DNA of 64,000 nt from Lysobacter gummosus (GTDB lineage Bacteria; Pseudomonadota; Gammaproteobacteria; Xanthomonadales; Xanthomonadaceae). A model generated the notes under the pieces. That model worked only from the letters and a program-made list of their open reading frames with translations, had not been told where the DNA came from and made no database searches. The DNA lies in the NCBI RefSeq assembly GCF_001442805.1, contig NZ_CP011131.1:3100001-3164000 (forward strand), in the 5' to 3' direction. The position numbers and the translations under genes were made by a program. Numbering within the stretch: the stretch's first letter is position 1; every line of letters begins with the position of its first letter. Below, in pieces: positions 9,213-17,855 of this stretch.

Positions 9213-10652
9213 ATGCACGACACCCTGCTGCTGTTCGGCGCCACCGGCGATCTCTCCCAGCGCTATCTGTTCCCGTCGCTGGTCCATCTGTGGCGCGACC
9301 GGCTGCTGCCGCCGGCGTTCCGGATCGTCGCGGTCGGCCGCCAGGAGCTGTCCGACGACGACTTCCGCGCCTGGCTGCGCGAGCGCATGGCCGGCGAGGT
9401 CGCCGACGACCAGACCGTGGTCGAGGAATTGCTCGGCAAAATCACCTACGTCTCGGTCGATCTGCGCGACGAAACCGCCATCTCCACGGCCCTGGCCTCC
9501 TACGCCGACCGCCCGAGCGTCAGCTATCTGGCCACCCCGCCCGACCTGTTCGTGCCCTGCGCCAAAGGCCTGAAAGCCGCCGGCCTGCTGGAAGGCGAAT
9601 CGCGCCTGGTGCTGGAAAAGCCGATCGGCCGCGACCTGGCCTCGGCGCGCGAGATCAACGCCGCGCTCAAGGCCTGCCTGGACGAATCGCGGATCTTTCG
9701 CATCGACCACTACCTGGGCAAGGCCGCGGTGCAGAACCTGCTCGCGCTGCGCCTGGGCAACACCCTGCTGGAAGCGGTGTGGGAGCATCGCTGGATCGAG
9801 TCGGTGGACATCTTCGTCGGCGAAACCGCCGGCGTGGACGGGCGCGAGGGCTACTACGCCAATTACGGCGCGCTGCGCGACATGGTCCAGAACCACATGC
9901 TGCAGCTGCTGGCGCTGATCGCGATGGAGCCGCCGTCGGTGCTCGACGCCGACAGCATCCGCGACGAAAAACGCAAAGTGCTGCGCGCGCTGCGGCCGAT
10001 GAGCAACGACGATGTCGCCTCGCGCACCGTGCGCGGCCGCTATGCCGCCGGCGTGGTCGAAGGCCGCGCGGTAAAGGGCTTCGTGCACGAATCCACGGTC
10101 GAGACCTTCGTCGCGGTGGAAACCTATATCGACAACTGGCGCTGGGCCGGCGTGCCGTTCCGGTTGGTCACCGGCAAGCGCCTGGCCGAACGCGCGACCG
10201 AAGTCGTGGTCTCGTTCCGGCCGACCTCGCACTGGTTGTTCGAACGCCCGCGCCGCGGCCGCGAACGCCCCAACCGCCTGCGCATGCGCCTGCAGCCGGA
10301 CGAAACCATCGAGCTGGGCCTGATGGGCAGCCTGGCCGCGCCCGAATGGGGCGCGATGGAACTCAAGCCGATGTCGCTGGACCTTTCGATGTCGGGCTCG
10401 CCGCAGCGGCGCATCGCCTACGAACGCCTGATCGTGGACGTGCTGCGCGGCAACCAGACCCTGTTCGTGCGCGACGACGAAGTCGAAGCGGCGTGGCACT
10501 GGATCGACAGCATCGAAACCGCGTGGACCCAGACCGGGCAACCGGCGCTCGAATACCCGGCCGGCTCCTGGGGTCCCAGCGAGGCCGAACGCTACCTGCC
10601 GCCCACCAACGGCTACCGACCCGGCAACAGCAACGGCGGAGGCCACGCATGA
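9213..10652 (+). CDS. zwf: Glucose-6-phosphate 1-dehydrogenase
   Basis: A 479-residue enzyme converting glucose-6-phosphate and NAD(P)+ to 6-phosphogluconolactone. The N-terminal GATGDLSQR (residues about 9-17) is the nucleotide-binding motif, and RIDHYLGK (about 166-173) holds the active-site histidine and lysine. The residue after DHYLGK is Ala where Glu is usual. ATG 9213 directly precedes the nucleotide fold. Its stop overlaps the start of glk by four bases (ATGA), so the two are translationally coupled. Confidence 0.95.
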   Translation: MHDTLLLFGATGDLSQRYLFPSLVHLWRDRLLPPAFRIVAVGRQELSDDDFRAWLRERMAGEVADDQTVVEELLGKITYVSVDLRDETAISTALASYADRPSVSYLATPPDLFVPCAKGLKAAGLLEGESRLVLEKPIGRDLASAREINAALKACLDESRIFRIDHYLGKAAVQNLLALRLGNTLLEAVWEHRWIESVDIFVGETAGVDGREGYYANYGALRDMVQNHMLQLLALIAMEPPSVLDADSIRDEKRKVLRALRPMSNDDVASRTVRGRYAAGVVEGRAVKGFVHESTVETFVAVETYIDNWRWAGVPFRLVTGKRLAERATEVVVSFRPTSHWLFERPRRGRERPNRLRMRLQPDETIELGLMGSLAAPEWGAMELKPMSLDLSMSGSPQRRIAYERLIVDVLRGNQTLFVRDDEVEAAWHWIDSIETAWTQTGQPALEYPAGSWGPSEAERYLPPTNGYRPGNSNGGGHA

Positions 10653-11632
10653 GCGGTGCATTGCTCGCGGATATCGGCGGCACCAATGCCCGCTTCGCCC
10701 TCGCCTCTTCCGACCCGTCCACCCCCGCCCTGCTGCCCGACAGCGTGCAGGTGTTCGCGGTCGCCGACTTTCCGTCGCTGGCCGACGCCGCGCGGCATTA
10801 CCTCGACCGCACCGGCGCGACGCCGGACCAAGGCGTGTTCGCGGTGGCTGGACGGGTGGACGGCGATGAGGCGCGGATTACCAATCATCCTTGGGTGATC
10901 TCTTCTGAGCGCACTCGCATCGCGCTGGGGCTGACGCACCTTCGGTTGGTCAACGATTTCGCCGCGCAAGCCATGGCGGTGTCGCTGCTGCAGCCGGCCG
11001 ACGTGGTGCCGATCGGCGGCGTGCGCTGGAACGGCTGGAACGACAGCGGCGATCGCACCTACGCCATCATCGGCGCCGGCACCGGCCTGGGCGTGGGCGC
11101 GCTGCTGCGCCGCGAGGGCCGCTACTACCCGTTGCAGACCGAGGGCGGCCACGTCAGTTTCGCCCCCGGCACGCCGGAAGAAATCGAAGTGCTGCAGCGC
11201 CTGTCGGGCGAATTCGGCCGCGTCTCCAACGAGCGCCTGCTCAGCGGCAGCGGTCTGGTCAATCTGCATCGCGCGCTGAGCCAGATCGCCGGCGAAGACC
11301 CCGGCCCGCTGCAGCCGCAGGACATCACCGCGATGGCGCGCGAAGGCGACGTGCGCTGCCTGCGCGCCATCGACGTGTTCTGCGCGGTGTTCGGCGCCGC
11401 CGCGGGCGATCTGGTGCTGACCCTGGGCGCCTGGGACGGCGTGTTCCTGCCCGGCGGACTGGTGCCGAAGCTGATGCCGTGGTTGGCGCATTCCGGCTTC
11501 CGCCAGCGCTTCGAACACAAGGGCCGGTTCTCGCCGACGATGGCGCGGGTACCAACCCTGGCGGTGACTCACGCGCAACCCGGCCTGCTCGGCGCGGCGG
11601 CGCTGGCGGCGCGGCTCGAACCGGCTGGCTGA
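10649..11632 (+). CDS. glk: Glucokinase
   Basis: A 327-residue ROK/Glk-type glucokinase producing glucose-6-phosphate from glucose and ATP. It shows the phosphate-binding LLADIGGTNARFALA at the N-terminus, the catalytic Asp in LVNDFAAQA (about residue 94), the second ATP loop IGAGTGLGVGAL, and TEGGHVSFAP. The ATG overlaps the zwf stop codon. With zwf upstream and pgl downstream it forms the glucose-to-6-phosphogluconate segment expected to feed the Entner-Doudoroff pathway. Confidence 0.93.
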   Translation: MSGALLADIGGTNARFALASSDPSTPALLPDSVQVFAVADFPSLADAARHYLDRTGATPDQGVFAVAGRVDGDEARITNHPWVISSERTRIALGLTHLRLVNDFAAQAMAVSLLQPADVVPIGGVRWNGWNDSGDRTYAIIGAGTGLGVGALLRREGRYYPLQTEGGHVSFAPGTPEEIEVLQRLSGEFGRVSNERLLSGSGLVNLHRALSQIAGEDPGPLQPQDITAMAREGDVRCLRAIDVFCAVFGAAAGDLVLTLGAWDGVFLPGGLVPKLMPWLAHSGFRQRFEHKGRFSPTMARVPTLAVTHAQPGLLGAAALAARLEPAG

Positions 11633-11863
11633 GTCCTGCCGGATCGGCCGGATCGCCACGAGCGGATCGCCCGCATCGGACGGTTCGAATCACATCGCTG
11701 AATCAGACGCGGGTACTGCGCGCCCGCACGCCGCGACTCACCGTCGCGGCGGCGCGACCGATGTTCACGCAATCAATTCGTGTGCCAATCAACCAAGCGC
11801 ATGAGGCATAAGTCACAGCCGGCGAGCACACTGCCTTAAACCCCGGCGTGCGAAGATCGCCGC

Positions 11864-12610
11864 ATGCTCGACGACTCCTCACCCGTCCCGCACGATCCGG
11901 CGCAACCTCAGGCCACGCCGTACCGCTGGCACGAACACCGCAGCCTCGACACCTGGACCTGGGCCTGCGCGGTGGCGCTCGCGGCCGACCTGCGCCGCGA
12001 ACTCGCGCGGCGTCCGCGCGCGCGCCTGCTGCTGTCCGGCGGCACCACGCCGGCGCCGGTCTACCGCGCTCTGGCGCGCGCGCCGCTGGACTGGGCGCGG
12101 GTCGATATCGCCCTGGTCGATGAGCGCTGGCTGTTGCCGAACGATCCCGACGCCAACGCCTGGCTGGTGCGCCAGCATCTGCTGCGCGACAACGCCGCCG
12201 CCGCGCGTTTCGAATCATTGACCCAGCCCGGCCGCACGCTGGAGGAAGCCGTCGCCTTCGCCAACGCGCACGCGCGCCAGAGCGCGGTCGCCGCGGTGTT
12301 GGGCATGGGCGAGGACGGCCACACCGCCTCGCTGTTTCCCGGTCTGCCGGCGCTGGACCGGGTGCTGGCGTCGAAGCAGCCTTACGTCGCCATCGACGCC
12401 AGCGGCGCGCCCGGTGCGGGCCAATGGAGCAAGCGCATCAGCGTGACCCCGGCCGGCCTGGCCTACGCGCAAGCGCGCTTCCTGCTGATCCAGGGCACGG
12501 CCAAGCGCGAGACCTTCCGCCAGGCCGTGGCCAGCGGCGACGTCAAGCGCTGGCCGGTGTTGATCGGCATGGAAGGCGACGTCGGCCTCGACGTGCATTG
12601 GTGCCCGTAA
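11864..12610 (+). CDS. pgl: 6-phosphogluconolactonase
   Basis: A 248-residue SugarP isomerase-like lactonase hydrolysing 6-phosphogluconolactone to 6-phosphogluconate. Typical motifs are LLSGGTTPAPVYRAL (about residues 45-59), LVDERWLLPNDPDAN (about 84-98) and LGMGEDGHTASLFPG (about 145-159). It starts 231 bases after glk on the same strand, so it may be in the same operon or have its own promoter. It is convergent with the discoidin-domain protein gene 48 bases further on. Confidence 0.93.
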   Translation: MLDDSSPVPHDPAQPQATPYRWHEHRSLDTWTWACAVALAADLRRELARRPRARLLLSGGTTPAPVYRALARAPLDWARVDIALVDERWLLPNDPDANAWLVRQHLLRDNAAAARFESLTQPGRTLEEAVAFANAHARQSAVAAVLGMGEDGHTASLFPGLPALDRVLASKQPYVAIDASGAPGAGQWSKRISVTPAGLAYAQARFLLIQGTAKRETFRQAVASGDVKRWPVLIGMEGDVGLDVHWCP

Positions 12611-12658
12611 CGCGATAGCGCGACGCGCTTGCGATCCCTCCAAGCGCGCGCCGGCGGC

Positions 12659-15600
12659 TTACGGCAACTGAATCGAAACCTTCGCCGGCACCCGCTCGAT
12701 CCTGAGCTCTCCGTTCTTCCACGCGCGCTCGCGTCCGTCCACCCGGGTCGCGCCCGGCTTGCCGTCGAACGGCCACTTCACGATCACCCCGCCGGCCGGC
12801 ACTTGCAGCCCCGGCCCGATCTCCAGCGTCGCCTTCGCGCCTTCGCGCTTGAACCGATACGCCAGGGCGCCGTACGGCGTGCGCAGGCCCGCGACACTCA
12901 CGCCCTCGCCGTCCAGCCACGACGCCGGCAGGCCGGCGGCGATCACCAGCGATTGATCGACATCGCGCGTGTAGGCGAACAGATCCAGCGCCGAGCGCAC
13001 ATAGTCCGACTCGACCCAGGCATGCGGCAGATCGCCGACGAAGAACGGTTTGCGCGGCGTGCGCGAGACCACTTCGGCCCACTGATTCCAGCCGCGCGGC
13101 TGTTGATCGTCGAAGAAGAACGCCAGGGCCTCGTGCGCGCGCTCGCGCCAGCCCAGGCGCACGAAGCTGCCGATGGTGCGCAGCTCGTACGGCGTGTAGT
13201 CCTTCCACTCGCGGCGGCCGTCGCGGCGGTCGACGAATTCCTTCCAGTAACGCTCGAAGGTATTGTTCAAAAGCGTCTGCGGCAGCAGGCCCTGCTCGCC
13301 GCCGGGCGCGAGCGCGATGGTGGTGGAGGTCGCGTCGAAATCGCCGAGTTCGGCGGCGCCGGGAATGTAGTCGATGCCGTGGCGGCGGGTGGCGTGGCCG
13401 ATGGAGGCGTACAGATCCTCGCGGAACTGATCGCGCGAAGCCGTGAACGCCTTGATCTGCGCGTCCTTGCCCAGCCAGGTCGCGATCTCGACCGCGTCCT
13501 TGTAACCGCGCAACGCCCAGAAATTGTCCCAGTACGAATGCATCGGCTTGGCCGAATAGCCTTCGTGGCTGATCGAGGCCGGCATCATCCCGTAGAAGGC
13601 CGGATCGCGTTCGCGATTGGCCGCGGTGCGCTCGCTCAGGCGCAGCCCGTCCATGTAGCGCATCGCGCCCTCGACGTGCGGCCACATCGATTCCAGCAAG
13701 GCGCGGTCGTGGGTGTAGCGATAGACCTCGGCGATGGTGAAGATCAGCTCGCCGTGGCTGTCGTTCTCCGGCACCGGATCGCTGCCGCGGTCATCGACGC
13801 AGCACGGCACCTTGCCGTTGCCGAACTGATACGGCGCATACCAGCGCAGGAATTCCTCCGCCACGTCTTCGCGGCCCATGCGCAACAGGCCTTCGCCGAT
13901 CATCGCGCCGTCGCGGATCCAGGCGCGCGCGTACGAGCGCGTGCCCGGCTGCAGGCGCGGGCCAGTGCGGCTGATCAGCATGTGCGCAAGTCCGGTGCGC
14001 AAGGTATCGACCACGCGCTGGCCGGCGCGCGGCACGCGCAGTTGCACGCGATCGAGCTTGTCGCGCCATTGCTGGGCGACCAGCGTTTGCAGGGCATCGA
14101 CTTCGGCCAGATCGGCGAAGCCGGCCTCGTCCGCGCCCGACAGCGCCGTGCTCCAGGTGAACTCGCGCGACTGCCCCGGCGCCAGTTCGACGCGATAGAA
14201 CAAGGCCCCCGATGCCAGCGCGTTGCGATCGTTGGCGACCGCGCTCATGGCGCTGCCGCCGAGGCGGCGCAGAATCTCGCCGGCCGGCGTGCAATTGACG
14301 CACGGGGAGTTCCAGTCGGCGCGGGCCAGGCGTTCGGCCACTTCGCCGTGATCGAAGCTCATCGCGTAGGCCGCATCGGCGGCGCTGGCCTGCACGCGCC
14401 GGCTGCGGGTTTTCTGCGCCGAGCCGCTGGCGGCGGCGCCTTCGACGCTGAAGCCGTGTTCGTCGCTGCGCAACGCGCGGATCTCGCTGACGCCGCCGAC
14501 CTGGCTCAGGAACTGCGTCGGCGGATTGACCTGGAACGGCCGCAACGCCAGCACGAACACGTAGCTGCGCGGTTGCGCGGTGTCGTTGTGCAGGCGGTAG
14601 CGCGCGGTCAGGCGCGAGCGGGCGCGATCGCCGGATGCGAACGCGCTGACATCGAGTTTGAAGCGCGGATGCGACCAATGCACCGACGGCATCGGCAGAT
14701 AGCCGTCCTGCAGGGATTGCGAGGTCTGCACATCGGCCCAGGTGACCAGTTGGCCGTCGCTGATCAGCATCGGTTCCAGGCTGAAACCGCCCTTGCCGAC
14801 CTCGATCGCGCCATCCTCGCCGATCAAGCCCTGGTCGCTGCCGCCATCGACACCGATCAAGGTCCAATACGGTTGTTCGCCACTGAAACCGCGCGGAAAG
14901 CGGCCACGTGGCGCCTGCTCGGCGATCGAACGCACGAAGTCGTTCGGCGTCGCCGCGAACGACAACGGGTGCACCTGCAATTCGGCCAGCGCGAACGACG
15001 CGCCGGGCCCGGCCAGCGGCTGCAGGCGCAGATAGCGCGCGTCGGATTCGGGCAAGGCGAGATAATCCGCGCCGCCGTCACCATCGCCGACCGCCGCCGC
15101 ATCGCGCCATTGGCGGGCGTCGTCGGACACCTGCAACCGATAGGCCGAGGCGTACGCATCGTCGGCCCAACGCAGGATCGCGCCGCCGAATTCGCGCTTG
15201 CGGCCCAGGTCGAACACCAGTTGCGGCGGCTGCGCCGCATCGAAACGCGCACGCCAGGCGGTGTCGGGTTTGCCGTCGGCCGCGTTCGCCGCCGCGCCGT
15301 TCGCATCGGCCGCCGAAGCGCTCGCCGTGCCGGTGTACGGCCCGCCCGGATCGAGCGGCAAGGCCTGCAGGCTCAGCGAATCGAAACACACCGAGCCCTT
15401 GCCGCCGGCGCTGTTGTAGATGGTGAACTCCAGCTTGGCGCTGCGGCGCAGGCTCGGGTCCGGCGCCGGCCCCCAGGCGCGGCCGATATGGCGTTTCTTG
15501 TAGACGACCGGCGTCCACCGGTTCGGGAAATCGTACTTGGGCGTGTTGACCCACCACACGTTGTCGCCGCTGGCATCGACCAGCTTGAACTGCAGATCGT

Positions 15601-15883
15601 TGGCCGGCGAATCGCCGCGCAGGTCGAATGCGAACTGATAGTTGTCCGGGTATTCCAGTGGCAACTCGCGTTGCAGGCCGGCATAACCGGATACGCCGTT
15701 GAAGTCGTAGTCCAGGCACAAGCCGCCGCCTTGTGTGCCTTCGACTTTGCGCAGGCTGGCGCTGACTTGATCGGAGACCACTACTTTCCATGGAGTCGCC
15801 GATTCGAAATCGTCGAGCATGCGAGGTTGCGCGGCGAAGGCAGCGCCGTGGGCCGTAGCCAGAAGCAGCGCCAGCGACGCCAA
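12659..15883 (-). CDS. Secreted discoidin-domain, (alpha/alpha)6 glycosidase-like protein
   Basis: A protein of about 1074 residues. A hydrophobic signal peptide (LASLALLLATAHGAAFA) is followed by a carbohydrate-binding-like beta domain starting at MLDDFES, an F5/8 type C (discoidin) segment around residues 170-290, a middle beta-sandwich region, and a C-terminal (alpha/alpha)6-barrel-like region with acidic clusters such as ENDSHGE and YWDNFWALRG. It is probably a periplasmic or secreted glycosidase, family unassigned. No ATG fits: the reading frame runs without stop into an inverted repeat upstream, where an ATG at 16009 exists. A TTG at 15883 is chosen because it sits directly before the signal peptide; the start is uncertain. 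Confidence 0.68.
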   Translation of the reverse strand: MASLALLLATAHGAAFAAQPRMLDDFESATPWKVVVSDQVSASLRKVEGTQGGGLCLDYDFNGVSGYAGLQRELPLEYPDNYQFAFDLRGDSPANDLQFKLVDASGDNVWWVNTPKYDFPNRWTPVVYKKRHIGRAWGPAPDPSLRRSAKLEFTIYNSAGGKGSVCFDSLSLQALPLDPGGPYTGTASASAADANGAAANAADGKPDTAWRARFDAAQPPQLVFDLGRKREFGGAILRWADDAYASAYRLQVSDDARQWRDAAAVGDGDGGADYLALPESDARYLRLQPLAGPGASFALAELQVHPLSFAATPNDFVRSIAEQAPRGRFPRGFSGEQPYWTLIGVDGGSDQGLIGEDGAIEVGKGGFSLEPMLISDGQLVTWADVQTSQSLQDGYLPMPSVHWSHPRFKLDVSAFASGDRARSRLTARYRLHNDTAQPRSYVFVLALRPFQVNPPTQFLSQVGGVSEIRALRSDEHGFSVEGAAASGSAQKTRSRRVQASAADAAYAMSFDHGEVAERLARADWNSPCVNCTPAGEILRRLGGSAMSAVANDRNALASGALFYRVELAPGQSREFTWSTALSGADEAGFADLAEVDALQTLVAQQWRDKLDRVQLRVPRAGQRVVDTLRTGLAHMLISRTGPRLQPGTRSYARAWIRDGAMIGEGLLRMGREDVAEEFLRWYAPYQFGNGKVPCCVDDRGSDPVPENDSHGELIFTIAEVYRYTHDRALLESMWPHVEGAMRYMDGLRLSERTAANRERDPAFYGMMPASISHEGYSAKPMHSYWDNFWALRGYKDAVEIATWLGKDAQIKAFTASRDQFREDLYASIGHATRRHGIDYIPGAAELGDFDATSTTIALAPGGEQGLLPQTLLNNTFERYWKEFVDRRDGRREWKDYTPYELRTIGSFVRLGWRERAHEALAFFFDDQQPRGWNQWAEVVSRTPRKPFFVGDLPHAWVESDYVRSALDLFAYTRDVDQSLVIAAGLPASWLDGEGVSVAGLRTPYGALAYRFKREGAKATLEIGPGLQVPAGGVIVKWPFDGKPGATRVDGRERAWKNGELRIERVPAKVSIQLP

Positions 15884-15904
15884 CGAGGCATGCCGCGAAG
15901 TCTT

Positions 15905-16032
15905 TTGTGGGAGGGCCTTCAGGCCCGATGCTTTCGTCTCGGATCGCCGAACTGCCAAGCCGGTTGTGGACACAAGCTCAGGGTTCTCAGCGATCTGAGA
16001 CAAAAGCATCGGGCCTGAAGGCCCTCCCACAA
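15905..16032. repeat. Dispersed inverted repeat, family B (TTGTGGGAG arms)
   Basis: The left arm reads TTGTGGGAGGGCCTTCAGGC and continues to GATGCTTTCGTCTC; the right arm repeats it in inverted order and ends CTCCCACAA. A related copy lies at 35560-35655. Such elements are common between genes in Xanthomonadaceae. Here it sits between permease 2 and the discoidin protein gene, immediately before the latter's signal peptide. Confidence 0.8.
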
Positions 16033-16143
16033 CAGCCGAGTTCGGCAAGCCTCGCCAAGCGACGAGCACGCGCGCCACGACCGAGAGGTAGCGTTCCGAC
16101 ATTCCTTCCACCTTGTCCGCGCCGCGCATCGCGGCTGAGTGTT

Positions 16144-16980
16144 CTAGCCCTTGACGCTGCCGACCAGCAGGCCCTGCAGGTAATGCCGCTGCAGCACCAG
16201 GAACAACAGCAACACCGGCACCACGGTGACCACCGAGCCGGCCATCATCATCTCGTTGTCCTGCACGTGCTCGCGCGACAGCGACGCCAGCGCGACCGGC
16301 AAGGTCTGCAGGTTTTCGTCGCTGAGCACGATCAGCGGCCACATGAAATCGTTCCAGGCGCCGAGGAAACTGAAGATCGCCAGGGTCACCAGGATCGGCC
16401 GCAGCGCCGGCAGCACGATCTGGAAAAAGATCCGCAGCTCGCCGGCGCCGTCGATGCGCGGCGCTTCCAGCAATTCGTCCGGGATCGAGCGCGCGTACTG
16501 CCGCACCAGGAAAATGCCGAAGATCCCCGCCATGCCCGGCACCACGGCGCCGGCATAGCTGTTGATCAAACCCATCTGCTTGAGCATCAGGAACAGCGGC
16601 ATCATCGACACCTGCGCCGGAATCACCAGCGCCGCCAGCAGCAGGCGGAACACCCGCTCGCGCCCCGGGAAATCCAGCTTGGCGAAGGCGTAGCCGGCCA
16701 AGGTGTTGAGCAGCACCGCGATCACCGTGACCAGGATCGAGATCAGAAAACTGTTGAACAGGTAACGGCCCATGCCCATGCGCGAGAACAGCTCATGGTA
16801 GTTGTGCAGGGTCGGGCTGGAGGACCACAGCGGCGGCGGAAACGCGCTGGCCTCGCCGGGCTGCATCAGCGACACCGCAAACATCCACAGCAGCGGCGCC
16901 AGGCTCAGCGCCGCCAGCCCGATCAGCAAACCGTTGACGATCGCCTTGGCCAACCAGGCCGGCATGCCCGAGTCGTTCAT
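16144..16980 (-). CDS. Carbohydrate ABC transporter permease 2 (MalG-like)
   Basis: A 278-residue inner-membrane permease with six hydrophobic segments and the EAA loop (EAPRIDGAGELRIFFQIVLP, about residues 180-199) that contacts the ATPase. It belongs to the CUT1 sugar permease group (MalG/UgpE-like). The ATG overlaps the stop of permease 1 as ATGA, showing translational coupling. A longer in-frame reading exists upstream but runs through permease 1 in another frame and is not real. Confidence 0.92.
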   Translation of the reverse strand: MNDSGMPAWLAKAIVNGLLIGLAALSLAPLLWMFAVSLMQPGEASAFPPPLWSSSPTLHNYHELFSRMGMGRYLFNSFLISILVTVIAVLLNTLAGYAFAKLDFPGRERVFRLLLAALVIPAQVSMMPLFLMLKQMGLINSYAGAVVPGMAGIFGIFLVRQYARSIPDELLEAPRIDGAGELRIFFQIVLPALRPILVTLAIFSFLGAWNDFMWPLIVLSDENLQTLPVALASLSREHVQDNEMMMAGSVVTVVPVLLLFLVLQRHYLQGLLVGSVKG

Positions 16981-17855
16981 TCGATCCCCTTGCGGCGCGC
17001 GATCCACATCAGGCCGCTGGTCGCCGCCGTCATCAGCACGAACAACAAGAACGCCACCGCCGAGGCGTTGCCGAGGTTCCACCACTTGAAGCCTTCCTCG
17101 TACATCAGGTACAGCACGCTGACCGTGCTTTGCAGCGGCCCGCCCTGGGTGATGACGTAAGGCTCGGCGAACAACTGGAAATACCCGGCCAGGGTCAGGA
17201 TGCTGACCATCAGCAACACCGGCCCCAGAATCGGCAAGGTGATGTAGCGGAACTGGCGGGCCTGGCTGGCGCCGTCGATGCGCGCGGCCTCGTACAGATC
17301 TTCCGGAATCGCCTGCAGGCCGGCGAGGAAGATGATCATGTTGTAGCCGAAGTTCTTCCACACCGCGAACAAGATGATGCTCGGCATCGCCCAGTGCGGA
17401 TCGCCGAGCCAATCGACCGGATCGATGCCGACCCACGACAGGCCCCAGTTCACCAACCCGTAGCGGGTATGGAACAGATAGCGCCAGATCACCGCGACCG
17501 CGACCACCGTGGTCACCACCGGCGCGAAGAACGCGGTGCGGAAGAACGGCTTGAAGAAACCCAGCTTGGAATGCAGCAGCAAGGCCGCGCCCAGCGACAC
17601 CGCGATCGACAAGGGCACGCCGGCGGCGACGAAGTACAAGGTGTTGCCCAGCGCGCTCCAGAACAAGGGATTGCGCAGCAGGTTGATGTAGTTGTCGAAG
17701 GCGACGAAGCGCAGGTTGTCGATGTGCGCCAGCGAATAGATATCGAAGTCAGTCAGGCTCAGCGCCAGCGCGGCCAGCACCGGCAAGCCGAAGAACAGGC
17801 CGATGACAGTGACGGCGGGCCCGGCGAACACCCAGCCTGCGGTGGCAGGTTTCAT
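16977..17855 (-). CDS. Carbohydrate ABC transporter permease 1 (MalF/UgpA-like)
   Basis: A 292-residue sugar ABC permease with six transmembrane segments and an EAA loop (YEAARIDGASQARQF, about residues 192-206). It pairs with permease 2 to form the channel of a CUT1-type importer. Its start codon overlaps the binding-protein stop by four bases and its stop overlaps the permease 2 start, so three genes are coupled in one transcript. The ATPase partner is missing here and is probably the msmK product encoded at 6.1-7.2 kb. Confidence 0.92.
   Translation of the reverse strand: MKPATAGWVFAGPAVTVIGLFFGLPVLAALALSLTDFDIYSLAHIDNLRFVAFDNYINLLRNPLFWSALGNTLYFVAAGVPLSIAVSLGAALLLHSKLGFFKPFFRTAFFAPVVTTVVAVAVIWRYLFHTRYGLVNWGLSWVGIDPVDWLGDPHWAMPSIILFAVWKNFGYNMIIFLAGLQAIPEDLYEAARIDGASQARQFRYITLPILGPVLLMVSILTLAGYFQLFAEPYVITQGGPLQSTVSVLYLMYEEGFKWWNLGNASAVAFLLFVLMTAATSGLMWIARRKGIE

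Noticed and set aside
5999..9244. Very long minus-strand reading frame across msmK and bgl
   Set aside because: It is a GC-rich shadow of well-supported genes and has no family resemblance.
12629..16018. Long plus-strand reading frame opposite the discoidin protein gene
   Set aside because: The minus-strand frame has a signal peptide and domains; the plus frame is compositionally a shadow.
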